Below, piece after piece: positions 24,704-33,060 of a stretch of DNA of 44,498 nucleotides. Source of the DNA: an uncultured Caryophanales bacterium (GTDB lineage: Bacteria; Bacillota_I; Bacilli_A; RFN20; CAG-826); contig CAMUVS010000001.1 of NCBI GenBank assembly GCA_947164155.1, positions 1 through 44,498 on the forward strand, in the 5' to 3' direction. A model generated the notes under the pieces. It searched no databases. It worked only from the letters and a program-made list of their open reading frames with translations, and was not told the DNA's origin. Each line of letters opens with the position of its first letter. Position 1 is the stretch's first letter. The translations under genes and the position numbers were made by a program.

Positions 24704-25948
24704 TTAAATTACTCCTTTTTCCTTTAAGTAAATGTCTAACTTTTCGATATTTGGCTCCATTAAGTCTGGCTTAACGATGGCCTTTTGAGCGTTGTTAGGA
24801 TCTTTAAGTCCATTACCAGTGACAATTATAGTAACTGATTCATCCTTTTTGATGATTCCTTCTTTAAGAGCCTTCGCTAGGCCTGCTACACCTGTAACAC
24901 CTGCTGGCTCTCCAAAGATTCCTTCAGTTTTTCCTAATAACCCCATAGCCTTAATGATTTCTTCATCAGGAACACTAATCCAAGCGCCTTTAGAGTATTC
25001 AACCGCTCTAAGAGCTTTAATTGGATTTCTTGGAATTCCTACAGCGATAGAATCCGCTATAGTATTCTCATCACATTCCTTTAGAGGCTCATGATTTTTA
25101 GCGGCCACCACGAATGGTTCGCAGCCCGTTGACTGCACGCCTAAGATTCGTGGGACTCTATCAATAAGCCCTAATTTGAATAATTCATTAAAACCTTTAT
25201 AAACTCCACCAATTGTACAGCCATCTCCAACAGAAACGACTACCCAATCAGTTGGTTTAAAATTAAGTTGTTCGGCAATTTCTAATGAAACTGTCTTTTT
25301 GCCTTCAACCATAAATGGGTTGATGGCGGCATTACGGTTATACCAACCATGTTTTGCGATTGCTTCTTTAGAAAGCTTAAACGCTGCTTTATAATCTCCA
25401 TCCACAATGACTAAAGTGGCTCCATATAACGAGATTTGTGTTAATTTTCCAATTGGAGCACGCTTAGGAACAAAGATTACTGCTGGTAAACCCATATGCG
25501 CAGCGTGGCATGCACAGCTACTAGCAGCGTTACCAGTAGAAGAACAAGAAATTACTTTCGCTCCGGCTTCAATAGCTTTAAGTACCGCAACTCCACTAGC
25601 CCTATCTTTGCTACTTCCACTTGGATTAAGTCCATCATCTTTAACATATAGTTCTTTAATTCCTAATATTTTAGATAAATTATGAGACTTAACTAATGGA
25701 GTCCAGCCGATTCGAAGCATTTCATCAATGTGATCTTCTTTAATGCCCATGATTGGAGCGTATCTCCACATCGAATAGTTACGATTTTTCTCAAAATAGT
25801 CTTTTGTTAAGACTTTCTTAAGAGCCTCATAATCATATTCGACATCAAGAATGCCTTTTTCACCGCAATCAGGACAGGTTAAAAGTGCTTCTTGTGTTTC
25901 AAAGAATTTCCCACAGATTGTGCAGCGATATCCTTTAATATAATTCAT
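24704..25948 (-). CDS. Threonine synthase-like PLP enzyme with N-terminal zinc ribbon
   Basis: 414 residues. Zinc ribbon C9-x2-C ... CPDC at residues 9-27, then the PLP domain with K114 in 'GLNPSGSSKDRAS', 'CSSTGNAASSCACHAAHMGL' (substrate loop) and 'SVGDGCTIGGVYKGFNEL' (PLP phosphate). This is the classic bacterial ThrC layout. No homoserine pathway genes are near, and the gene is inside the purine operon, so a beta-elimination or beta-replacement on a pathway amino acid is more likely than threonine synthesis. A true threonine synthase remains possible. Ribosome binding site AAAGGAGGG; 18 bases after the FAD subunit gene. Confidence 0.8.
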   Translation of the reverse strand: MNYIKGYRCTICGKFFETQEALLTCPDCGEKGILDVEYDYEALKKVLTKDYFEKNRNYSMWRYAPIMGIKEDHIDEMLRIGWTPLVKSHNLSKILGIKELYVKDDGLNPSGSSKDRASGVAVLKAIEAGAKVISCSSTGNAASSCACHAAHMGLPAVIFVPKRAPIGKLTQISLYGATLVIVDGDYKAAFKLSKEAIAKHGWYNRNAAINPFMVEGKKTVSLEIAEQLNFKPTDWVVVSVGDGCTIGGVYKGFNELFKLGLIDRVPRILGVQSTGCEPFVVAAKNHEPLKECDENTIADSIAVGIPRNPIKALRAVEYSKGAWISVPDEEIIKAMGLLGKTEGIFGEPAGVTGVAGLAKALKEGIIKKDESVTIIVTGNGLKDPNNAQKAIVKPDLMEPNIEKLDIYLKEKGVI

Positions 25949-25966
25949 TAGTGCCCTCCTTTAAAT

Positions 25967-26809
25967 TTATTTCACTTGTTTGAGGAAATCCCTCAATAAG
26001 TTCTTTGCAACTTTTTTACGATATTCCATCGTTGATCTTTGGTCAGTAATAGGCTTAATTTCATGATCATATTCATTGATTATGTCATCAATTCTCGCTC
26101 TTAATTCATTAACTGACTTTCCTTGATATTTCTCTTCAATAAAGTGATTTCTGACGACTTTTGTGGAAATACTTCCGAAAACTATGCGTAAATCTTTAAT
26201 CTTTCCACCTTCAATTTTATAACCACCCATAAGCGAAACCTTAGTGATGGTTTCTGCTTTTCTAGAACCGATTTTGCGATAGTAGAAATTTAAGTCACAT
26301 TTTGGAACAATCACTTCAGTAATTAGTTCATTTTTTTGGCGATCAATCTTTCTCACGCCTTTGATAAAATCTTCCACTAATACTTCTCTATTTCCATTAA
26401 CGGAAGATAAGACAACACGCGCATTAAATAGGTTAAGAGGCAATAAACTGTCTCCTGCTGGAGAAGCATTGCCAATATTACCAACTAGAGTGGCCATATT
26501 TCTAATATTAGGAGAAGCAATCTCTTTAAAAACAGTCTTAAAGATATCTGGTACAAGAGATGAATTAATTAATTCACAATATCGATTCATCGCACCGATA
26601 CGTAAATTACCTTCTGCGTCGGTTTTAATGTAATCAAGTTCTTTAATATTCATCACATACAAGATGTCTTTATCAAAATTAGGGAGTAAACCACTACCTT
26701 TATGCTTTTGCACCATTAAATCAGTGCCACCCGCAAAGATATAGCAGTCTCTTTCATCAAGAATCTTTAATGCTTCTTTTAATGTAGTAGGAACAAAATG
26801 TTGGATCAT
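25967..26809 (-). CDS. Molybdenum hydroxylase B, FAD-binding subunit
   Basis: 280 residues. FAD pyrophosphate loop 'IFAGGTDLMVQ' and the second FAD motif 'RNMATLVGNIGNASPAGDSL' are both intact; the C-terminal CO-dehydrogenase flavoprotein domain follows ('YYRKIGSRKAETITKVSLMG'). It carries electrons from the 2Fe-2S clusters to NAD+ or another carrier. Start ATG overlaps the stop of the 2Fe-2S gene by 4 bases (ATGA). It completes a set of three subunits (Mo, 2Fe-2S, FAD in transcription order) and corresponds to XdhB/YgfM of E. coli. Confidence 0.9.
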   Translation of the reverse strand: MIQHFVPTTLKEALKILDERDCYIFAGGTDLMVQKHKGSGLLPNFDKDILYVMNIKELDYIKTDAEGNLRIGAMNRYCELINSSLVPDIFKTVFKEIASPNIRNMATLVGNIGNASPAGDSLLPLNLFNARVVLSSVNGNREVLVEDFIKGVRKIDRQKNELITEVIVPKCDLNFYYRKIGSRKAETITKVSLMGGYKIEGGKIKDLRIVFGSISTKVVRNHFIEEKYQGKSVNELRARIDDIINEYDHEIKPITDQRSTMEYRKKVAKNLLRDFLKQVK

Positions 26810-27273
26810 AATTTAATTCCTTTCACCGCTGCTACTTTAACAGCGTCAACAATCGCTTGATAGCCAGTACATCGACATAAGTTGCCAGATAAAGCAAATC
26901 TTATCTCTTCTTCAGTTGGATGAGGATTCTTCTTTAATAAAGAATAAGTAACTAAAATCATGCCTGGTGTACAGAATCCACATTGAGATCCACCTCTATC
27001 TGCAAAGGCATCAGCGATAACACGATATTCACTAGTTTCTCTAAATCCTTCAATAGTCATAATATTTTTATTAGCAGCGTTAATGGCAGGACATAAACAA
27101 GAATTAATTGGCTCTTCATTCATTAAGACTGTACAAGCTCCACATTCTCCTTCTCCACATCCTTCTTTAGTGCCTGTTAAATGTAATTCATTACGAATAA
27201 CATCTAATAAACGCATTGTTGGATCAACGTCGAGACTAACTTTTTGATTATTTATAACAAAACTAATTTTCAT
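26806..27273 (-). CDS. Molybdenum hydroxylase B, 2Fe-2S subunit
   Basis: 155 residues with all eight cluster cysteines: plant-type motif 'GCGEGECGACTVLMNEEPINSC' (quoted in part: CGEGECGAC) and the helical-domain motif 'CGFCTPGM ... GNLCRCTGYQ'. These hold the two 2Fe-2S clusters that link the Mo site to FAD. It corresponds to XdhC of E. coli. It overlaps the Mo-subunit gene by 11 bases, with the ribosome binding site GGAG inside that gene's 3' end, and overlaps the FAD gene by 4 bases. Confidence 0.95.
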   Translation of the reverse strand: MKISFVINNQKVSLDVDPTMRLLDVIRNELHLTGTKEGCGEGECGACTVLMNEEPINSCLCPAINAANKNIMTIEGFRETSEYRVIADAFADRGGSQCGFCTPGMILVTYSLLKKNPHPTEEEIRFALSGNLCRCTGYQAIVDAVKVAAVKGIKL

Positions 27274-29353
27274 GGTTCAATAGCTCCATAATATATTCTG
27301 GCGTTGCTGGGATATCATGCACCTTGCGACCGATTGCTTGCTCTAAAGCAAGAGCAAAAGCAGGGGCCCCACCAACAAAAGTTAATTCTCCAGCACCTTT
27401 AGCGCCAAAAGCTCCATATTTAAATGGGTTATCAATTAATTCAGTTTCCATATTTGGTAAGTCCATTGTGGTTGGAATTGAATAATCCGCTAAAGTCTTT
27501 TGTTTAAACATGCCGTTTTCTGCAACTTCTTTTTCTAAATAAGCCCAGCCTAAAGCTTGTGCTAAGCCACCATCAGCCTGACCCATAAGAATTCTTTCAT
27601 CAATCGCATGACCAACATCATAAGTTGACCAGCATCCTTCAATTTTTACTTCGTAAGTAATTGGATCAACAGATACTTCAACGACATTAACACCCCAGGC
27701 ATAGCCAGGATAAGCATCACCTTGCATCTTTGCTTCATCCCATTTGATATAACTTGGCCCAACATATGGTTCAATGATTTCTTGCTCTTCTCCATCTTTC
27801 CAAATTTGTTTCAAGTGAGCAGCAGCTTTGGCCGCTAATCCACCAACAATAATAATGGTTCTACTAGCGGCAGTTGGCCCAGTAGATAAAGTTTCATTAG
27901 TGTCAGGAGCGTCATAAATTACATGATCTTCAGGTATTTCTAATGTATCAGAAACGATACGTTTTAAAGTTGTTCTATTGCCTTGACCAAAATCAACTTG
28001 GGAAGTATAGAAAGTAACAATCCCGTTTTTATCTTTTTTAATTCTTAATTGGGCTTTAATTAAATCGGATTCTCCACTCCCAGTAAATCCACATCCATGT
28101 AAGAACATTGATAAGCCAATGCCTCTAAAGGATTTGTCTTTCGCGTAGAGTTTAACTTTATGCTTATAATCGCTCATCTCCATCGCCTTATCCGCTAATT
28201 CTTTTAAAACGATTGGATCTCTAAATAATCCAGAAGTAGAAGTGACATCACCTTGTTTAACAAGGTATCTCATTCTTAATTCCATGCGGTCGACTTTTAA
28301 ATAGTCCGCTAAATGGTTAATAAATAATTCAAAAGCAAATATTGATTGAGGAGAACCAAATCCTCTAAAAGCAGCACTTGGAACCTTATTAGTGCAATAT
28401 GCATCTCCAGAGATATCGACATTTTCAAATGTATAGACATCAGTAGCAGCGATTAATGCACGTGATAAAACAACCATGGAACAGCCAATATACGCTCCTC
28501 CATCAATACCTACATGAATCTTCACACCGATAATATTGTTTTTAGCGTCCATATAAGCAGAAATTTTGGTCTTAGAAGGATGACGTTTAGTGGTGTATGT
28601 AATATCTTCTTTACGGTCGAAGAACATTTTGATTGGTTTTTTAACTTTCACAATCGCGGTAGCAAGTTGAGCGGCCATTAAGGATGGATAATGTTCTTTC
28701 CCTCCAAAGGCTCCACCTACTGCAGGTTGAATAACTCTAACATCACTTTCCTTGCAACCTAATGTTCTAACAATCGCCTTATGGATATAGAAAGGACATT
28801 GCATTGAAGCTTTAACCACAATTTGGTTATTTTCCATATACATAAGCATTGCTTGAGGCTCTAAATAGACTTGTTCTTGGTATCCAGTAGTGAATTCTTC
28901 AGTAAATACTTTTTTCGCATTTTTAAATTTAGAAACATCACCTTTAGTGAATTCTTTATGAACATAAGAGTTCTTCATTTCAAAAACTGGTTCAAGTTCT
29001 TCGTATTCCCCTTTACATAAAGAGGCTAAATATAAACACATCCCTTTATCAGGACCAACAATTAAACCAATGGCTTCACCAATATAATTAACTTTTTTAT
29101 CAGCAAAGACTGGCCAATCAGAAGCGATAATATTCACAATGTTCTCTTTTACGATATCTTTAGCAGAGATAAAGTAATAATCTTTTGGTAATTTTGGAAC
29201 ATAGATTCCTTTTAATTTTGCGTGTGCTTTCTCGCTTCTAACTTGCACCGCAAAATAGGCATCATCCATCTGGATATCGCCAGTAAAGATAGCTAGACCC
29301 GCCATCTTCTCTTCGTTATCTACTTTTTTAACTGATGTATCAAATTTTTTCAT
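27263..29353 (-). CDS. Molybdenum hydroxylase B, Mo-cofactor catalytic subunit (purine-type)
   Basis: 696 residues, somewhat shorter than typical XDH Mo subunits. Key residues aligned to bovine xanthine oxidoreductase are all present: E220 in 'GGAFGGKE' (Glu802), R330 in 'AAFRGFG' (Arg880) and catalytic E656 in 'GAFGAKGAGELTF' (Glu1261). This favours a purine substrate such as xanthine, hypoxanthine or urate (in either direction). 'TGPTAASRT' and 'DFGQGNRTTLKRI' are cofactor-binding segments. No selenocysteine is encoded; selenium-dependent relatives carry Se in the cofactor. It follows the PreA-like gene by 12 bases and is one of two Mo subunits in the operon. Confidence 0.9.
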   Translation of the reverse strand: MKKFDTSVKKVDNEEKMAGLAIFTGDIQMDDAYFAVQVRSEKAHAKLKGIYVPKLPKDYYFISAKDIVKENIVNIIASDWPVFADKKVNYIGEAIGLIVGPDKGMCLYLASLCKGEYEELEPVFEMKNSYVHKEFTKGDVSKFKNAKKVFTEEFTTGYQEQVYLEPQAMLMYMENNQIVVKASMQCPFYIHKAIVRTLGCKESDVRVIQPAVGGAFGGKEHYPSLMAAQLATAIVKVKKPIKMFFDRKEDITYTTKRHPSKTKISAYMDAKNNIIGVKIHVGIDGGAYIGCSMVVLSRALIAATDVYTFENVDISGDAYCTNKVPSAAFRGFGSPQSIFAFELFINHLADYLKVDRMELRMRYLVKQGDVTSTSGLFRDPIVLKELADKAMEMSDYKHKVKLYAKDKSFRGIGLSMFLHGCGFTGSGESDLIKAQLRIKKDKNGIVTFYTSQVDFGQGNRTTLKRIVSDTLEIPEDHVIYDAPDTNETLSTGPTAASRTIIIVGGLAAKAAAHLKQIWKDGEEQEIIEPYVGPSYIKWDEAKMQGDAYPGYAWGVNVVEVSVDPITYEVKIEGCWSTYDVGHAIDERILMGQADGGLAQALGWAYLEKEVAENGMFKQKTLADYSIPTTMDLPNMETELIDNPFKYGAFGAKGAGELTFVGGAPAFALALEQAIGRKVHDIPATPEYIMELLNHEN

Positions 29354-29365
29354 ATTCTTAATATA

Positions 29366-30451
29366 TTAAAACTTAATAGCCTTCACTGGACATTTAGAAG
29401 CACATAATCCACATCTAAAGCATTTAGAAGCATCAAATGTAGGAACTTTAGCTTCATCCATGTTAATGGCAAAGTATGGACAATTTCTCATACATAAACC
29501 ACAATGGGTGCATTTTGCTTTTTCTACACAAGGCAATTCATGTTCATAAGTCACTTTATTTGTTAAGTGAGTATCAATGACATCTTGAACAGATTTAAAG
29601 CCGTATTTTTCTAACTCTTTTGGCAAGTCTGCAAGAACTTTAGCGTATAGTTCTTTTCCTCTTAGCATTGGAGCAGAAAGCATTCCTACTGCACTTGCTC
29701 CTGCTAATAAGAATTCAATGACATCTTTAGCAGATGCACATCCTCCAACTCCAATTACGGTTAAAGAAGGTTCAGCTTGTTTAATAGTATAGACAGTCGC
29801 TAAAGCTAAAGGCTTAACTACTGGTCCACTCATCCACACAAATCCTTTGTCATTTGAACAAGCCATTTGACGTTTTTCCACATCAATAACCATACTAGGA
29901 CCAAGTGAATTAATAGCAACAACTCCATTAGCACCGTTCTCTTTAATAATATGAGCAAAATGTGCTGGATCTGGAATATGTGGTGAAATCTTCATATAGA
30001 AAGGCTTACTAGTGTGCTTTCTAATAGTTCTTACTACTTCCGCCATTTTTTCATGGTCAGTACCAACATAGTGACAGCTCACTTCAAAAGCATCAGCGAA
30101 TTTATCTAAGACAGGAATAAGTTCTTCCATATCTTCTTTGGTATAACCAACAGAAATAATTAGAGGTGTATCTCCCTTTTTAGCAACTAATTCTGGAAGG
30201 AATTCATTTATCCATTTTTCTTTTGGATATTCAGTCCAGAGTTCACAGTTAAAGATGGCGTTATTTCCTTCTCCAATAATACATGGATGAGGGATATGAG
30301 CGTCTTTAGTGGAAATGGTTTTCGCGACTAATGCACCTAAGCCTTGTTCTTTAAGCCAAAGCATCTTTTCAGCATCACCAACAAGAGGGCCTGCTGCTGG
30401 CATAAGTGGGTTTTTAAGAACTAAACCATCAAATTTTGTAGATAGATCCAT
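29366..30451 (-). CDS. PreA-like dihydroorotate dehydrogenase/ferredoxin fusion
   Basis: 361 residues. The FMN barrel (about 1-290) resembles dihydropyrimidine dehydrogenase PreA and class 1 dihydroorotate dehydrogenase ('LKNPLMPAAGPLVGDAEKM', 'PFYMKISPHI', 'GVGGCASAKDVIEFLLAGAS'). Two 4Fe-4S motifs close the protein: CTHCGLCMRNCP and CFRCGLCASKCP. No PreT-like partner is in the window. It sits where YgfK, a larger relative, occurs in related clusters, so it may reduce the purine or a ring-opened product. I start at ATG 30451, with AAAGGAG 8 bases upstream; the earlier in-frame ATG at 30478 lies inside the ssnA gene. Confidence 0.85.
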   Translation of the reverse strand: MDLSTKFDGLVLKNPLMPAAGPLVGDAEKMLWLKEQGLGALVAKTISTKDAHIPHPCIIGEGNNAIFNCELWTEYPKEKWINEFLPELVAKKGDTPLIISVGYTKEDMEELIPVLDKFADAFEVSCHYVGTDHEKMAEVVRTIRKHTSKPFYMKISPHIPDPAHFAHIIKENGANGVVAINSLGPSMVIDVEKRQMACSNDKGFVWMSGPVVKPLALATVYTIKQAEPSLTVIGVGGCASAKDVIEFLLAGASAVGMLSAPMLRGKELYAKVLADLPKELEKYGFKSVQDVIDTHLTNKVTYEHELPCVEKAKCTHCGLCMRNCPYFAINMDEAKVPTFDASKCFRCGLCASKCPVKAIKF

Positions 30452-30453
30452 AA

Positions 30454-31752
30454 TTATTTCTCCTTTACTCTTTTCCAAAGAGTGTCACTATATTTTCGTG
30501 CTTCTTTTAATTCGTTTTTCACTTTCAAAGAAACTAATTCGCCTGATTTCACTAAGCGTTTCCCGTCAACATAAACATCATTAGGTCTAAAGTTAGGGAA
30601 TAAGCCATAGAATATATGACCAAACGCGTTACCACTATTCATTTCAGTAAATGGGGTGTAGTTCACTAACATAAAATCAGAGACATAATCTTTTTTAATT
30701 TTTCCTAATTTGATTCCAAGTCTACGTGAAGTATATTCATATGCATTATTAATCATCTTGGCGATATGTCCGATATTTAAAGCAGTTGGAGATTCATTTT
30801 TTAAATGAGTAAGATACATCGCATTTTGATATTCAATCGCCATTGAGCTAGATAAGCCGTCATTACCAATCATCACTGGAATATCTTTCTCTAAGAATTT
30901 CTTAATATCAGTAATACCAACGGCATTATTCAAATTACTGGTAGTGTTAACCACCATATAGGCGCCTCTAGATTTCACAATATCTAGTTCTTTGTCAGTT
31001 AGATAAACACCATGAACAATTAAAGAGTCTTTATTAATAAGATGATGCTTATCTAATCTTTCAATAATTGAAGTGTGATATTTCTCTTGGGAGTCAGCTT
31101 CATCCATATCACTTTCCGCTACGTGGATATGAATTGGTATATCTTTTAATTTTCGAGAGACTTTCTTTAAAGTATCTTCGCTTAGTGACATCGAAGCGTG
31201 CATACCAAATAAGCCACTAACGTGAGAAGTATGATATCTATTAGCAAAACTGATGTTTTCTTTAATACATTCATTAACATTATATCGATCACTAGTTTCA
31301 AAACATAAAATGCTTCTTAAGTGTAAGGTGTTATCTAATGCTTTCTTTAAAGAAGTCAAGGAACCTAAAATATCTCTTCCTGAAGCGTGATGGTCAATAA
31401 TTGTAGTCACTCCGTTAAGTAAAAATTCACTTCCAGCAGCAATACCAGAATAATAGGTAATTGGGTTATCGATTTCGCTATCTAACTTCCACCACATCTG
31501 GTCCAAAATTTCTTGGAAGTTTTTAGGATTAAATGGTAAAGCAAGCCCTCTAGCAAAGATGGAATAGATATGAGAATGAGCGCAAACAAAGTTAGGCATT
31601 AATAATTGTCCTTTTCCTTCAATTACTTTATAACCTTTATTTTTGAATTCAGACATCTTGCCAACTTCTTGGACATGTTCATCAAAAACAACATATCCAG
31701 ATTCGATATAGTTCTCGTAATCAAAAATTCTGACATTAATTAAAGCGTTCAT
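30454..31752 (-). CDS. ssnA: SsnA-family amidohydrolase
   Basis: 432 residues from ATG 31752. Amidohydrolase metal ligands H59 and H61 in 'MPNFVCAHSHIYS', His in 'HIHVAESDMDE', His in 'IVHGVYL' and Asp in 'MIGNDGLSSSM'. The start 'MNALINVRIF' and 'MPNFVCAHSHIYSIFARGL' align with E. coli SsnA (aminohydrolase of the ygf cluster, related to guanine deaminase). It would open or deaminate a purine-derived ring. I prefer ATG 31752, which overlaps the hydantoinase stop as ATGA, over ATG 31770; the second start would add six residues. The PreA-like gene follows 2 bases later. Confidence 0.88.
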   Translation of the reverse strand: MNALINVRIFDYENYIESGYVVFDEHVQEVGKMSEFKNKGYKVIEGKGQLLMPNFVCAHSHIYSIFARGLALPFNPKNFQEILDQMWWKLDSEIDNPITYYSGIAAGSEFLLNGVTTIIDHHASGRDILGSLTSLKKALDNTLHLRSILCFETSDRYNVNECIKENISFANRYHTSHVSGLFGMHASMSLSEDTLKKVSRKLKDIPIHIHVAESDMDEADSQEKYHTSIIERLDKHHLINKDSLIVHGVYLTDKELDIVKSRGAYMVVNTTSNLNNAVGITDIKKFLEKDIPVMIGNDGLSSSMAIEYQNAMYLTHLKNESPTALNIGHIAKMINNAYEYTSRRLGIKLGKIKKDYVSDFMLVNYTPFTEMNSGNAFGHIFYGLFPNFRPNDVYVDGKRLVKSGELVSLKVKNELKEARKYSDTLWKRVKEK

Positions 31753-33059
31753 AACCTTTTCATCTCGCATTTCACTAGTCTACCTTTATGTGGGTAGAAT
31801 TTATCGTCTTTTAAAATGAATTTGCCTCTAGCGATTGTGCCAACAATCTTATTAGATAAATGCATTCCTTCATATATTGAATAGTCCGCCACACCGTGAG
31901 GTTTACCCACGACCTGAGGGTCACTAGACATAATCACTAAATCCGCGTAATTTTTAACTTTTATGCCGTTTTTGTACTTAAATCTTTGAATTTTCGCGGT
32001 ATTTTGACACATTTTTTCGATGACTTTTTCACCAAACATTTCATACATTACTAAAAAGCTTGTCTCAATTCCGCCAACTCCTAAAGGATGGCCTTCTAAA
32101 AGTGGATGAGACTCTTTATCACTTTTATTAAATGAGCAATGGTCAGTGCCGATAGAGCAAATATAATCAAAATATTTACACATCTTTCTTCTCTCTACTT
32201 CACTTCTTAAAGGAGGAGCGAAAGTATATAAATATCCGTTGTCTTTTTTAAGGACTTCGTTATTAAAGGCAAAGTATTGAGGACATGATTCAATGAAAAT
32301 ATTTTTGCCTATATAGTTTTTGTATTTATTAACGATTTTTTCTAAAGTAAATCCACTAGAGCAATGCACCATATATAAGTGGCCTTTAGTTTTGACCGCC
32401 ATCTCGCATAATTTAAGAGCTTCTGAAGTTTCCGCTTCGCTACATCTAGCAATTGGCAAATCTTTATAAGTTAATTTTTTATCGTGTTTAATCATCTCAT
32501 CATTTTCAATATGAGCGCACACCACAAACTTATATTTTCTAGATAGTTTTAAAAGTTTTTTGATATCTTCATCATAAGTTCTACGATGAGTCTCAGAATA
32601 AGTAGTGAATAGTTTCACTGTATTCATTCCAAGCTCTTTCATCTTTAAAACATATTCTTTTAAATCGCCGTCAGGCTCTTTAATACAGGCGTGGAAATGA
32701 TAATCAACATTACAGCCTTTAGCTTCTTCTAATCGTCTATTATAAGTTTCCACTAATTCTTTAGCGTTCCTACTTGGATCTAAGAAATCCACTATCGTGG
32801 TTACTCCGCCATAGGCTGCAGTTTTACTTCCGGCAATGAAGTCGTCTCGACTAGTAATAGTTCCACAATATAAAGCAAAATGAACATGAGGATCGATAAA
32901 TCCTGGTAAGATTCGATTATGATGAACGTCAACTACTCTAGAAGCGCTTGGAGTGTCTACTCCAATATAAGAAATGCGCTCACCAGAAATACCGATATTC
33001 ACTTTCTGAAATCGTCCGTTTATATAAGCAAAACCATTTACTAATAGTAAGTCGAGCAT
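31749..33059 (-). CDS. hyuA: Dihydropyrimidinase/hydantoinase
   Basis: 436 residues. All ligands of the binuclear metal site are visible: H58 and H60 ('GFIDPHVHF'), carboxylated Lys K149 ('MNTVKLFTTY'), H183 ('VVCAHIE'), H232 ('YMVHCSS') and D306 ('SIGTDHCS'). This is the cyclic-imide hydrolase family that includes dihydropyrimidinase and E. coli HyuA/SsnA-cluster hydantoinase. It opens a cyclic ureide to a carbamoyl (ureido) acid, which fits a step between the redox enzymes and YgeW/YgeY. It starts 1 base after the Mo-subunit stop and overlaps ssnA by 4 bases. Confidence 0.9.
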   Translation of the reverse strand: MLDLLLVNGFAYINGRFQKVNIGISGERISYIGVDTPSASRVVDVHHNRILPGFIDPHVHFALYCGTITSRDDFIAGSKTAAYGGVTTIVDFLDPSRNAKELVETYNRRLEEAKGCNVDYHFHACIKEPDGDLKEYVLKMKELGMNTVKLFTTYSETHRRTYDEDIKKLLKLSRKYKFVVCAHIENDEMIKHDKKLTYKDLPIARCSEAETSEALKLCEMAVKTKGHLYMVHCSSGFTLEKIVNKYKNYIGKNIFIESCPQYFAFNNEVLKKDNGYLYTFAPPLRSEVERRKMCKYFDYICSIGTDHCSFNKSDKESHPLLEGHPLGVGGIETSFLVMYEMFGEKVIEKMCQNTAKIQRFKYKNGIKVKNYADLVIMSSDPQVVGKPHGVADYSIYEGMHLSNKIVGTIARGKFILKDDKFYPHKGRLVKCEMKRL

Positions 33060-33060
33060 A

